NCBI RefSeq assembly: GCF_019145475.1
Contig: NZ_JAHTKI010000030.1
Span: 1 to 61,280 of the forward strand
Origin: Pseudomonas botevensis
GTDB lineage: Bacteria > Pseudomonadota > Gammaproteobacteria > Pseudomonadales > Pseudomonadaceae
Length of the DNA stretch: 61,280 nucleotides
Direction of reading: 5' to 3'
Part shown: one piece after another, positions 25,938 to 34,836 of the stretch
Layout: every line of letters starts with the position of its first letter
Position numbering within the stretch: position 1 is the first letter of the stretch
Notes under the pieces: model-generated
Databases searched by the model: none
What the model saw: the letters and a program-made list of their open reading frames with translations, nothing else
What the model was told of the DNA's origin: nothing
Translations under genes and position numbers: made by a program

Positions 25938-26480
25938 TTACCACATCAGATCGTCAGGGATCTGGTAGGCCGCGTACGGATCGTCCTCGGCATTGACCTC
26001 TTCGACCTTCTCGTTCATCTGCACGATGCGCTGCGGATCGCGCTTCTGGATCTTCAGGGCCGCTTCACGAGGGATCACTTCATAACCGCCGGCATGGTGC
26101 ACGATCGCCAGCGAGCCGCCGCTGAGCTTGTTGCGCATCAGCGTGTTGACGGAGATACGCTTGACCTTTTTGTCGTCAACGAAGTTGTAGTAGTCCTCGG
26201 TGGTCAGCTTCGGCAAGCGCGAGACTTCGATCAACTGCTTGATCTGCGCCGCGCGGGCCTTGGCCTCGACCTTCTCCTGCTGCTGACGGTTCAGCTCCTG
26301 GTCGCGCTTGACCTTCTCGGCCTGGGCTTCCTGGGCGGCGCGTTGCTGCGAATCATCCAGCTCGATCTGGCCTTTGTGGGCCAGGCGCTGTTGCTTCTGC
26401 TTGTCCTTGGTGACCTGCTTGGCCTGCTTCTGGTTGACCAACCCTGCTTTGAGCAACTGGTCGCGAAGGGAAATACTCAT
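25938..26480 (-). CDS. DUF2058 family protein (YaiL-like)
   Basis: This 180-residue protein has a highly charged, coiled-coil-like N-terminal half rich in Lys, Gln and Glu (SLRDQLLKAGLVNQKQAKQV onward). A compact C-terminal half carries LTTEDYYNFVDDKKVKRI and GGYEVIPREAALKIQ, the DUF2058 signature. Family members are nucleoprotein- or polysome-associated by annotation only. It lies 25 bases after mazG, so it is probably the last gene of the cysM-rlmD-relA-mazG run. Confidence 0.9.
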   Translation of the reverse strand: MSISLRDQLLKAGLVNQKQAKQVTKDKQKQQRLAHKGQIELDDSQQRAAQEAQAEKVKRDQELNRQQQEKVEAKARAAQIKQLIEVSRLPKLTTEDYYNFVDDKKVKRISVNTLMRNKLSGGSLAIVHHAGGYEVIPREAALKIQKRDPQRIVQMNEKVEEVNAEDDPYAAYQIPDDLMW

Positions 26481-26505
26481 GGTGCTTACTCACTTGGGCA
26501 GCTGC

Positions 26506-27342
26506 TCAGCCGCAGCCGGGCAAATTCTTTTCCTGACGCTTGGCTTCGCCCCACAGGGCGTCCAACTCTTCGAGGGTGCAATCTTCCATGGGACGGTGGG
26601 TGTCGCGCAATGCCTGTTCGATAAAACGGAAACGCCGCTCGAACTTGCCATTGGCGGCACGCAATGCGCTTTCCGGATCGACCTTCAGGTGCCGGGCCAG
26701 GTTGACCACGGAAAACAGCAGGTCGCCGATTTCCTCGGTCACCGCCTCCGAATCGTTTTCGGACATGGCTTCGAGCACTTCATCGAGTTCTTCACGCACC
26801 TTGTCCAGTACCGGCAAGGCATCGGGCCAGTCGAAACCGACCTGTCCGGCGCGCTTCTGCAACTTGGCCGAGCGCGACAACGCCGGCAACGCGGCAGGCA
26901 CATCGTCGAGCAGTGACAATTGTTGCGGCTCGGCGGATTTCTCGGCGCGCTCTTCGGCCTTGATCTCTTCCCAGCGATGCTTGACCTGTTCTTCATCGAG
27001 TCGCGGCACGTCCAGCGGTGCGTACAGATCGCCGGTCGGGAACACGTGCGGATGACGGCGGATCAATTTGCGGGTGATGCTGTCGACCACACCGGCAAAT
27101 TCGAAGCGCCCTTCTTCCCGGGCCAACTGGCTGTAATACACCACCTGGAACAACAGATCACCCAACTCGCCCTGCAAGTGATCGAAGTCGCCCCGTTCGA
27201 TGGCGTCGGCCACTTCGTAGGCTTCTTCGAGGGTGTGCGGAACGATGGTCGCGTAGGTCTGCTTGATGTCCCACGGGCAACCGTATTGCGGATCGCGCAG
27301 GCGGTTCATCAGGTGCAGCAGGTCTTCAAGACTATGCATCAT
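26506..27342 (-). CDS. mazG: Nucleoside triphosphate pyrophosphohydrolase MazG
   Basis: This 278-residue protein has two MazG domains. The N-terminal one contains CPWDIKQTYATI and the metal-binding EEAYEVADAI and GELGDLLFQVVYYS motifs; the C-terminal one contains EELDEVLEA and EEIGDLLFSVVNLAR. MazG hydrolyses NTPs to NMP and pyrophosphate and, in E. coli, lowers ppGpp. That fits its place directly downstream of relA. A REPIN separates the two genes. Confidence 0.95.
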   Translation of the reverse strand: MMHSLEDLLHLMNRLRDPQYGCPWDIKQTYATIVPHTLEEAYEVADAIERGDFDHLQGELGDLLFQVVYYSQLAREEGRFEFAGVVDSITRKLIRRHPHVFPTGDLYAPLDVPRLDEEQVKHRWEEIKAEERAEKSAEPQQLSLLDDVPAALPALSRSAKLQKRAGQVGFDWPDALPVLDKVREELDEVLEAMSENDSEAVTEEIGDLLFSVVNLARHLKVDPESALRAANGKFERRFRFIEQALRDTHRPMEDCTLEELDALWGEAKRQEKNLPGCG

Positions 27343-27363
27343 TTATCTCTCACCACAAAACCC

Positions 27364-27455
27364 GTGCGGGAGCGGGCTTGTTCGCGAATACGGAGTGTCC
27401 GGCAACAAATAGGTCGACTGACACATCCTCTTCGCAAGCAAGCCGGCTCCCACAG
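27364..27455. repeat. REPIN between relA and mazG
   Basis: Two REP sequences face each other: the left is GTGCGGGAGCGGGCTTG followed by TTCGCGAA, and the right (27431-27455) is its inverse with TTCGCAAGCAAGCCGGCTCC. About 40 bases lie between them. Confidence 0.85.
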
Positions 27456-27472
27456 TTGATCGGCGTTGATCT

Positions 27473-29716
27473 TCAAGGGGTACGGTTACGTCGGGTTTCG
27501 ATGATGTTCGGCAACTGGGAAATCCGCCCGAGCAACCGCCCCAGCGCATCGAGACCAGGGATCTCGATGGTCAGGGACATCAACGCGGTGTTGTCTTCCT
27601 TGTTCGAGCGGGTGTTGACCGCCAGCACGTTGATGCGCTCGTTGAGCAGCACCTGGGAGACGTCACGCAGCAGGCCGGAACGGTCGTAGGCACGGATGAT
27701 GATGTCCACCGGGTAGGTGAGCACCGGCACCGGTCCCCAACTGACCTGGATGATCCGTTCCGGCTCGCGTCCGGCCAGTTGCAGCACCGAGGCGCAGTCC
27801 TGACGGTGAATGCTCACGCCACGGCCCTGGGTGATGTAGCCGACGATGGCGTCGCCCGGCAATGGCTGGCAGCAGCCGGCCATCTGGGTCATCAGGTTGC
27901 CGACGCCCTGGATCTGGATGTCGCCACGCTTGCCCGGTTTGTAGCCGGAGGCCTTGCGCGGAATCAGCTCCAGTTGCTCGTTGCCGCGTTCCGGCTCGAC
28001 CAGTTGCTGGGCCAGGTTGACCAGTTGCGCCAGACGCAGGTCGCCGGCACCGAGGGCGGCGAACATGTCCTCGGCGGTTTTCATGTTGGCCTTGTCGGCC
28101 AGCTTGTCGAAATCCACCGCCGGCAGGCCGAGGCGATTGAGCTCGCGCTCAAGCAGGGTCTTGCCGGCCGCAACGTTCTGGTCGCGCGCCTGCAACTTGA
28201 ACCAGTGAACGATCTTCGCCCGTGCCCGCGAGGTGGTGACGTAACCGAGGTTGGAGTTCAGCCAGTCGCGGCTCGGCGTGCCGTGCTTGCTGGTGATGAT
28301 CTCGACCTGCTCACCGGTCTGCAGGCTGTAGTTGAGCGGTACGATCCGCCCGTTGATCTTCGCGCCACGGCAGTTGTGACCGATTTCGGTGTGTACGCGG
28401 TAGGCGAAGTCCAGCGGCGTCGCGCCTTTCGGCAAGTCGATGGCGTGACCGTCGGGGGTGAAGATGTAGACCCGGTCCGGCTCGATATCGACCCGCAACT
28501 GTTCGGCAAGGCCGCCGATATCGCCCAGTTCTTCGTGCCACTCGAGCACCTGACGCAGCCAGGAGATTTTCTCTTCGTAGTGGTTCGAGCCGGACTTGAC
28601 GTCGGTGCCCTTGTAGCGCCAGTGCGCGCAGACGCCGAGCTCGGCTTCTTCGTGCATCGAATGGGTACGGATCTGCACTTCCAGCACCTTGCCTTCAGGA
28701 CCGATCACCGCCGTGTGCAACGAGCGATAACCGTTTTCCTTGGGGTTGGCGATGTAGTCGTCGAACTCTTTCGGGATGTGTCGCCACAGGGTATGGACAA
28801 TGCCGAGCGCGGTGTAGCAGTCGCGCATTTCCGGCACCAGCACCCGCACCGCGCGCACGTCGTAGATCTGGCTGAATTCCAGGCCCTTGCGCTGCATTTT
28901 GCGCCAGATCGAATAGATGTGCTTGGCCCGGCCGCTGATGTCGGCCTCGACGCCGGTGGCCTGCAATTCGTTCTTCAACTGGCTCATCACGTCGCTGATG
29001 AAACGCTCGCGATCCAGTCGCCGCTCGTGCAGCAGCTTGGCGATCTGCTTGTACTGATCGGGCTCCAGGTAACGGAAGGACAAGTCCTCCAGTTCCCATT
29101 TGATATGACCGATGCCGAGCCGGTGCGCGAGTGGCGCATAGATGTCGAAGACTTCCCGGGCGACGCGGTTGCGCTTTTCGTCGTCAGCGGTTTTCACCGC
29201 ACGGATCGCGCAGGTGCGTTCGGCCAGTTTGATCAGCGCGACGCGCACATCGTCGACCATCGCCACGAGCATCTTGCGCAGGTTTTCCACCTGGCCCTGA
29301 GTGCCCATCACCATGGACTGGCGCGGGCTGAGGCTGGCACTGATCGCCGCCATGCGCTGCACGCCGTCGATCAGCTTGGCCACCACCGGGCCGAAGCGCT
29401 GACTGACCGCCGCGAGTTCGATCTGGCCTTCGCGCACGCCACGGTAAAGCACCGCGGCGACCAGCGAATCCTGATCGAGTTTGAGGTCGGCGAGAATCTC
29501 GGCGATCTCAAGGCCGGTGCTGAAACTGCCACTGCCTTCGGACCACAGATTCTTCGCTGCATTGGATTGCTGCTCGGCCTGTCGAGCGTACTCGCAGGCC
29601 TCTTTCAAGGCTTCGCGATCCAGTGCCAGATCGACACTGACCGCATGATCGAGCCAAGCCTCGAGATTGATACTGCCGTCAGTATTGATCGGCTGGTGTG
29701 CTCTCACCTGTACCAT
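27473..29716 (-). CDS. relA: GTP pyrophosphokinase RelA
   Basis: This 747-residue ribosome-associated (p)ppGpp synthetase drives the stringent response. The N-terminal hydrolase-like domain lacks the catalytic HD pair (AAVLYRGVREGQ replaces it), so it is synthesis-only. The synthetase domain shows the RelA-type EFDD motif followed by YIANPKENGYRSLHT. TGS (VYIFTPDGHAIDLPKGATPLDFAY), zinc-finger-type CCQPLPGD and a C-terminal ACT domain follow. It lies between rlmD and mazG in the usual pseudomonad order. Confidence 0.97.
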   Translation of the reverse strand: MVQVRAHQPINTDGSINLEAWLDHAVSVDLALDREALKEACEYARQAEQQSNAAKNLWSEGSGSFSTGLEIAEILADLKLDQDSLVAAVLYRGVREGQIELAAVSQRFGPVVAKLIDGVQRMAAISASLSPRQSMVMGTQGQVENLRKMLVAMVDDVRVALIKLAERTCAIRAVKTADDEKRNRVAREVFDIYAPLAHRLGIGHIKWELEDLSFRYLEPDQYKQIAKLLHERRLDRERFISDVMSQLKNELQATGVEADISGRAKHIYSIWRKMQRKGLEFSQIYDVRAVRVLVPEMRDCYTALGIVHTLWRHIPKEFDDYIANPKENGYRSLHTAVIGPEGKVLEVQIRTHSMHEEAELGVCAHWRYKGTDVKSGSNHYEEKISWLRQVLEWHEELGDIGGLAEQLRVDIEPDRVYIFTPDGHAIDLPKGATPLDFAYRVHTEIGHNCRGAKINGRIVPLNYSLQTGEQVEIITSKHGTPSRDWLNSNLGYVTTSRARAKIVHWFKLQARDQNVAAGKTLLERELNRLGLPAVDFDKLADKANMKTAEDMFAALGAGDLRLAQLVNLAQQLVEPERGNEQLELIPRKASGYKPGKRGDIQIQGVGNLMTQMAGCCQPLPGDAIVGYITQGRGVSIHRQDCASVLQLAGREPERIIQVSWGPVPVLTYPVDIIIRAYDRSGLLRDVSQVLLNERINVLAVNTRSNKEDNTALMSLTIEIPGLDALGRLLGRISQLPNIIETRRNRTP

Positions 29717-29840
29717 CTTGCTTTACCTTCCCTACGACGCAGATTCAATGCGTCAAATCACTGACCTTCATTGCCCGTTTGCGCTCGCGGGGCTAAGACG
29801 AGCGCTGCACGGGCGGACCAGTCGGATCAGACGAGCCATC

Positions 29841-31193
29841 CTAGCTCGCTTCAAATAACGCCATGGCCTCGACATGCGCCGTCTGAGGAAACATATCGAG
29901 AATCCCGGCACGTTTTAACCGGTAGCCCTGCTTGATCAATTCGACCGTATCGCGCGCCAGAGTTGCAGGGTTGCACGACACATAGACCAACCGCTCGGCA
30001 CCCAGGGTCGCGAGCTTGCGCACCACCTCGAAAGCACCGTCACGCGGTGGGTCCAAGAGTACCGCAGAAAAGCCTGTTCCGATCCACTCGGCATCAGTCA
30101 AAGGCTGGGATAAATCGGCCTGAAAAAACTTTGTGTTATGCAAATTGTTGCTGGCCGCATTGCTGGCTGCGCGCTCGACCATGGTCTGCACGCCCTCGAC
30201 CGCCACCACCTCGCGCACGGCCCTGGCCAGCGGCAGGGCAAAGTTGCCCAGACCGCAGAACAGGTCCAGCACGCGCTCGTCGCGCGTCGGTTTCAACCAG
30301 TCGAGGGCCTGGGTGACCATCGCCTCGTTGACCCCGGCGTTGACCTGAATGAAATCCCCCGGCCGATAGGCCAGTTGCAGATCCCATTGCTCCAGGCGAT
30401 ACCCCAACGATTGCGTGGCATCCACCGGTTGCGGCTCGCCTTCGCCATGCAGCCATAATTGCGCTTCATGGAACGCGCAGAAATCCTTGAGGATCGTCAG
30501 GTCGGCCTCGGACAGCGGCGCCATGTGCCGCAGCAACAGCGCCAGCGACGAACCGCTGAACAACTCGACATGTCCCAGTGCCTGAGGTTTGCTCAGACGC
30601 CGGAGCATCTCCGGCAAGCGGGTCATGATCGGCTGCAAGGGCTGTACCAGCACCGGGCATTCGCTGATCGCAACGATGTCCTGACTGCCGGCGGCACGGA
30701 AACCGACTTCGAGATTTTTTGCCTTCATGTCCCAGCGCACGGCGATCCGGGCGCGGCGGCGATAACCGAATTCGGGACCGGTCAACGGCGCAGCCCACTC
30801 ATCAGGCTCGACACCGGCGACCCGTGACAACTGCTCGGCGAGCATGCGCTGTTTCAGGGCAAGCTGTTCATCGTGGGGCAGATGCTGGACGCTGCAACCG
30901 CCACAGCGGCCAGCGTGCTGGCACGGCGCCGGACGGCGCAATTCACTGGCATTGAACACCCGTTCGGTGCGCGCCTCGACCACTTTGCCGTGCGCGCCCA
31001 GCACCCGTGCCTCGACCTCTTCACCGGCCAGGGCACCGAGCACGAACCAGGTACGCCCTTCGAAAAACGCGATCCCCCGACCGTCGTTGGCCAGGCGCTC
31101 GATATTCAAGCGCTGCTTTTTACCGGTCGGGACTTGCGGGGCCTTGCTGCCGCCAGTGGGCTGGAAGCGCAGGCCTCTCTCATGCTTGGCCAT
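29841..31193 (-). CDS. rlmD: 23S rRNA (uracil(1939)-C(5))-methyltransferase
   Basis: This 450-residue enzyme methylates U1939 of 23S rRNA. It has an N-terminal TRAM domain, an iron-sulfur cluster motif with cysteines in CQHAGRCGGCSVQ, a SAM-binding segment VLDLFCGLGNFALPLA, the catalytic-base region LLDPPRDGA and the nucleophilic cysteine in VYVSCNPATLARD. Its ATG overlaps the cysM stop (ATGA). Confidence 0.96.
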   Translation of the reverse strand: MAKHERGLRFQPTGGSKAPQVPTGKKQRLNIERLANDGRGIAFFEGRTWFVLGALAGEEVEARVLGAHGKVVEARTERVFNASELRRPAPCQHAGRCGGCSVQHLPHDEQLALKQRMLAEQLSRVAGVEPDEWAAPLTGPEFGYRRRARIAVRWDMKAKNLEVGFRAAGSQDIVAISECPVLVQPLQPIMTRLPEMLRRLSKPQALGHVELFSGSSLALLLRHMAPLSEADLTILKDFCAFHEAQLWLHGEGEPQPVDATQSLGYRLEQWDLQLAYRPGDFIQVNAGVNEAMVTQALDWLKPTRDERVLDLFCGLGNFALPLARAVREVVAVEGVQTMVERAASNAASNNLHNTKFFQADLSQPLTDAEWIGTGFSAVLLDPPRDGAFEVVRKLATLGAERLVYVSCNPATLARDTVELIKQGYRLKRAGILDMFPQTAHVEAMALFEAS

Positions 31194-32095
31194 CAGTTGG
31201 GCGCGTCGAAAATGCCGGTCGACAGGTAACGGTCGCCACGGTCACAGATGATCGCGACGATCACCGCGTTTTCAAGTTCTTTGGACAGGCGCAGCATCGC
31301 TGCCACCGCACCGCCCGAAGAGACGCCACAGAAGATGCCTTCTTCACGGGCCAGACGCCGGGTGATGTCCTCGGCTTCGCTCTGCGCCATATCGACGATG
31401 CGGTCGACACGATCGGCCTGATAAATCTTCGGCAGGTATTCCTGCGGCCAGCGGCGGATGCCGGGAATGGCCGCGCCTTCCATCGGTTGCAGGCCGACGA
31501 TCTGCACGCTTTCGCTCTGCTCTTTCAGGTAACGCGACACACCCATGATGGTGCCGGTGGTGCCCATCGAACTGACGAAGTGGGTGATGCTGCCTTGGGT
31601 CTGACGCCAGATTTCCGGGCCGGTGGTGGTGTAGTGCGCTTCGGGGTTGTCACCGTTGGCGAACTGGTCCAGCACCTTGCCACGGCCTTCGGCTTCCATT
31701 CGCTGAGCGAGGTCGCGGGCGCCTTCCATGCCTTCTTCCTGGCTGACCAGAATCAGTTCGGCACCGTAGGCGGTCATCGCTGCCTTGCGTTCGGCGCTGG
31801 AGTTGTCCGGCATGATCAGGATCATCTTGTAACCCTTGATCGCGGCGGCCATCGCCAGGGCGATCCCGGTGTTGCCCGAGGTCGCCTCGATCAGCGTATC
31901 GCCGACATGAATCTGCCCACGCAACTCGGCACGGGTGATCATCGACAGCGCCGGACGATCCTTGACCGAACCCGCCGGATTGTTCCCTTCCAGCTTGAGC
32001 AATAAGGTGTTGCTGGTTTCGCCAGGCAGGCGCTGCAAACGAACCAGCGGGGTGTTGCCGACGCAATCGGCGATGGTTGGGTACTGCAAAGTCAT
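31193..32095 (-). CDS. cysM: Cysteine synthase B
   Basis: This 300-residue PLP enzyme of fold type II makes cysteine from O-acetylserine with sulfide or thiosulfate. The PLP lysine is in NPAGSVKDRPA, the substrate loop in EATSGNTGIALA, and the phosphate-binding glycine loop in SSMGTTGTIMG. The ATG at 32095 matches the family; the extension to 32134 is not needed. It is the first gene of the minus-strand run toward relA. Confidence 0.96.
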   Translation of the reverse strand: MTLQYPTIADCVGNTPLVRLQRLPGETSNTLLLKLEGNNPAGSVKDRPALSMITRAELRGQIHVGDTLIEATSGNTGIALAMAAAIKGYKMILIMPDNSSAERKAAMTAYGAELILVSQEEGMEGARDLAQRMEAEGRGKVLDQFANGDNPEAHYTTTGPEIWRQTQGSITHFVSSMGTTGTIMGVSRYLKEQSESVQIVGLQPMEGAAIPGIRRWPQEYLPKIYQADRVDRIVDMAQSEAEDITRRLAREEGIFCGVSSGGAVAAMLRLSKELENAVIVAIICDRGDRYLSTGIFDAPN

Positions 32096-32176
32096 GGCGT
32101 ATTCGCAATCCGGACGTGCGGGGGCGCCTATCATACCGGCAAACCCGCGCAGGCCATATCACGCAAAGTGCGGTGC

Positions 32177-33226
32177 TTATGGTTTATGGGAATAAGCAGC
32201 TGACTCGGCACTTTGCGCCTCGGCAACGTTCAATGCATAGAACTCGTGCAGCTTGGCTTGCAGCAACTGCTTGTCGGGCAGCTGTACCTGGTATTCCGCG
32301 ATCAACGCGGGAGAGAGGCTGCGATTGAGCGCGTACTCAACCACCTCGTCTTCTTTGCTGGCGCACAGCAGGACGCCAATGGCGGGGTTCTCGTGATGCT
32401 TGCGCTCATCGCGATCCAGCGCCTCCAGGTAGAAATTCAGCTTGCCCAGATATTCCGGTTCGAAACGACCGACCTTGAGTTCAATGGCGACCAGGCAGTT
32501 GAGTCCACGGTGGAAAAGCAACAGATCCAGGGCAAAATCCCGACTGCCGACCTGGAGCGGGTATTGGGAGCCGACAAAACAGAAATCGCGGCCGAGTTCG
32601 GTGAGGAATTCCTTGAGACGCCCCAGCAAGCCTTGATGTAAATCGGTTTCAGCATGTACGCCGGGCAGATCGAGGAATTCGACCATGTAGGCATCGCGGA
32701 ATATTTCGAGGGCCGAGGGGTGGGATTGTTTCAGAGAGGCTGTAGCGCTGATCGGCTGGGTGACCGCTCGTTCGAACAGCGCAGCTTTGAACTGACGCTC
32801 CAATTCCCGTGTCGACCATTTTTCCTGAATGGCTAGCCGCAGATAGAACTCTCGTTCCTGCGGGAGTTTGCTCTGAGTAAGGATGAGCAAATTTTGGGTC
32901 CACGGTAATTGTGTCAGCAGCGCTGACACTTTTTCATTACCGCGATAAGCCTCGTAAAACTGGCGCATCCTGAACAGGTTGCGTCGAGTAAAGCCACGCA
33001 ATCCTGGTTGTGTGATTGCTAGATGCTCAGCCAATTGGCTTACCACCGAATCTCCCCATTCAGCCATTTCTATCTTGCGGCTGATATACCCGCCCACCTG
33101 CCAATACAACTCGATCAACTGGGTATTCACCGCCTGCATGGCTTTCTGTTTGGCGCCGTGAATCAGCGAAAGCACTTCATTGAAGCGCTCATCAGGCGTG
33201 CTGCTGGTAACGTTCGGTGCGGTCAT
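32177..33226 (-). CDS. YhcG/DUF1016-type PDDEXK nuclease
   Basis: This 349-residue protein has an N-terminal DUF1016 helical domain (residues 15-170, with NTQLIELYWQVGGYISRKI and GLRGFTRRNLFRMRQFYEAY). The C-terminal PDDEXK nuclease domain has D234 in FALDLLLFHR and the E249-x-K251 pair in VAIELKVG. The start at 33226 has AAGGAA upstream. Relatives occur in restriction, defence and toxin loci but also as solitary genes. No partner gene is adjacent. It lies between cysM and the sensor kinase, where P. aeruginosa has, as I recall, the TonB receptor gene pirA. Its sequence looks somewhat richer in AT than the neighbours, consistent with acquisition. Confidence 0.92.
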   Translation of the reverse strand: MTAPNVTSSTPDERFNEVLSLIHGAKQKAMQAVNTQLIELYWQVGGYISRKIEMAEWGDSVVSQLAEHLAITQPGLRGFTRRNLFRMRQFYEAYRGNEKVSALLTQLPWTQNLLILTQSKLPQEREFYLRLAIQEKWSTRELERQFKAALFERAVTQPISATASLKQSHPSALEIFRDAYMVEFLDLPGVHAETDLHQGLLGRLKEFLTELGRDFCFVGSQYPLQVGSRDFALDLLLFHRGLNCLVAIELKVGRFEPEYLGKLNFYLEALDRDERKHHENPAIGVLLCASKEDEVVEYALNRSLSPALIAEYQVQLPDKQLLQAKLHEFYALNVAEAQSAESAAYSHKP

Positions 33227-33408
33227 GCGCGGTTCCTTGAGGGTGATTGGAAACCCGAGCTTAAACCGCCAGAAACGCTGCAAATGACCGCTGATACTGC
33301 TTGGGAAATGCCCTACAGAAAGACGAGAAGGGTCAGGCAAAGCCGCCGTGGCAGCGCCGGAAGACCTGCATTAACTGCGGGTCGAATCCTACAAATGACC
33401 CACATCTT

Positions 33409-34836
33409 TCATACAACTTGCGGGGTCCATGTATTCGCCACGGGAGCAGGCTTGCCCGCGAAGGCATCAACGGACGCGCCACCCTCATCCGCCATCAGTC
33501 GGAAATTCAGCCGCAACCCTTCCGCGCCATTCTCCGCCCACAACTGCCCCCCCTGACGCTGCACGGCGTTGCGGGCGATGCTCAGCCCCAACCCGAATCC
33601 GCCATCTCCCGGCCGCGACCCGTCGAGGCGGGTGAATGGCGAGAAGATCCGTTCCAGATCCTCCTCGGCCACCCCGCCGCCCTGATCCTCCAGCCACAGG
33701 TGCCAGTAATCGCCGTCGCGTCGCCCATCGAGCCGCACGATGCCGTCCTCGGGAGAATGCCGGATAGCGTTGCGCAGAATGTTTTCCAGCGCCTGGGCCA
33801 GGGTGTTGAGATTGCCACGCACCCAGCAAGACGACTCAACCGCGCATTGCAGTTGCAGGCTCGGCCAGCCGCTTTCATAACAGGCGTTGTCGGTGAGCAT
33901 TTCCCACAGCGCCTGGATCTGGATCGCTTCGTCCGGCAGTGGCGTGCGCTCGGTGTCGAGCCAGGCCAGTTGCAGGGTGTCGTCCACCAGCCGCTGCATG
34001 ACATCGACTTCACGACCGATGCGCTCACGCAGCGGCAGCAAGCCTTGTTCGCTTTCACTGGCGACCCGCAAGCGGCTCAGCGGTGTGCGCAACTCATGAG
34101 AAAGGTCGCGCAGCAACTGCTGTTGCAGGGCCACGGTGGATTGCAGGCGTTCGGACATCGAATCGAAAGCCCGGGCCAGTTCGCCAAGTTCGTCCGGGCG
34201 GCGGGTGATACCACTGGAGAGCCGCACATGCAATTGATCGGCACGCCAAGCGTTGGCCTGCTCACGCAGATTGTTCAGCGGCACCACCAACAGGCGATAC
34301 AGGCCGACACACAACAGCAAGGTGAACAGCCCGGGAATCACGCCGTTGGTGATGACCCGCCAGAACACCTTGTATTTGCCCGGCACGAAACGCTCGGGCA
34401 ACTCGATGACCAGAATGCCCGCCGCCGGATTGCCCGGAAACGGCACGCGCAGCCATGGCCGGCCTTTCTTGTGGATCGGCCAGTCGAGCCCCCGCAGAAA
34501 GGTCAGGTGCTGGATTTCCTGTTCGGTCAGGGGATCGCTGCCCAGCGACTGCAAGTCAGCGCCGATCACCCCGACCCATCCGGCCTCACGCAACTCCATG
34601 CTCTGCAGCCAGCTGTCGACACCATCGCGCTCGGCACGCAACCAGGCCCGCTCGGCCTCGGCGGCATAACGCGTGAGCGTGCCGCGGGCTTCGTCCGAGA
34701 GGAACTGATTGCGCTGCTCCATATAGCGGCCCCACGACCAGCTCAGCCAGATCATCAGCAGACAGAACGCCACCAGCAGACAGGCGAGTTTCCAGAACAG
34801 TGAATGCCGGCCCGGCAGGTCAGACACTTTCATCAA
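33409..34836 (-). CDS. Sensor histidine kinase (PirS-position) with REP-derived C-terminus
   Basis: This 475-residue inner-membrane kinase has membrane segments near residues 15-35 and 165-187, a periplasmic sensor of about 125 residues, HAMP, and the phosphoacceptor in LLRDLSHELRTPLSR. The N-box is NILRNAIRHS and the G-boxes are EDQGGGV and GGFGLGLSIA. After the usual end of the ATPase domain (LRLNFRLMADEGG) about 20 residues are encoded by a REP sequence and its flank (FAGKPAPVANTW). The gene overlaps the response regulator by 17 bases. Its location between gacS and cysM matches PirS of P. aeruginosa (from memory), but the receptor gene pirA is absent, so the iron-siderophore role is uncertain. 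Confidence 0.92.
   Translation of the reverse strand: MMKVSDLPGRHSLFWKLACLLVAFCLLMIWLSWSWGRYMEQRNQFLSDEARGTLTRYAAEAERAWLRAERDGVDSWLQSMELREAGWVGVIGADLQSLGSDPLTEQEIQHLTFLRGLDWPIHKKGRPWLRVPFPGNPAAGILVIELPERFVPGKYKVFWRVITNGVIPGLFTLLLCVGLYRLLVVPLNNLREQANAWRADQLHVRLSSGITRRPDELGELARAFDSMSERLQSTVALQQQLLRDLSHELRTPLSRLRVASESEQGLLPLRERIGREVDVMQRLVDDTLQLAWLDTERTPLPDEAIQIQALWEMLTDNACYESGWPSLQLQCAVESSCWVRGNLNTLAQALENILRNAIRHSPEDGIVRLDGRRDGDYWHLWLEDQGGGVAEEDLERIFSPFTRLDGSRPGDGGFGLGLSIARNAVQRQGGQLWAENGAEGLRLNFRLMADEGGASVDAFAGKPAPVANTWTPQVV
33436..33464. repeat. Single REP element inside the kinase 3' end
   Basis: The sequence CACGGGAGCAGGCTTGCCCG followed by CGAAGGC has the standard pseudomonad REP pattern. 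It lies within the reading frame of the kinase, 25 bases before its stop codon. Confidence 0.85.

Noticed and set aside
33374..33400. A tRNA T-arm-like stretch (gcgggtcgaatcc) near the nuclease gene, considered as an attachment site
   Set aside because: No acceptor, D or anticodon arms could be found and no matching direct repeat was seen on the other side of the nuclease gene.
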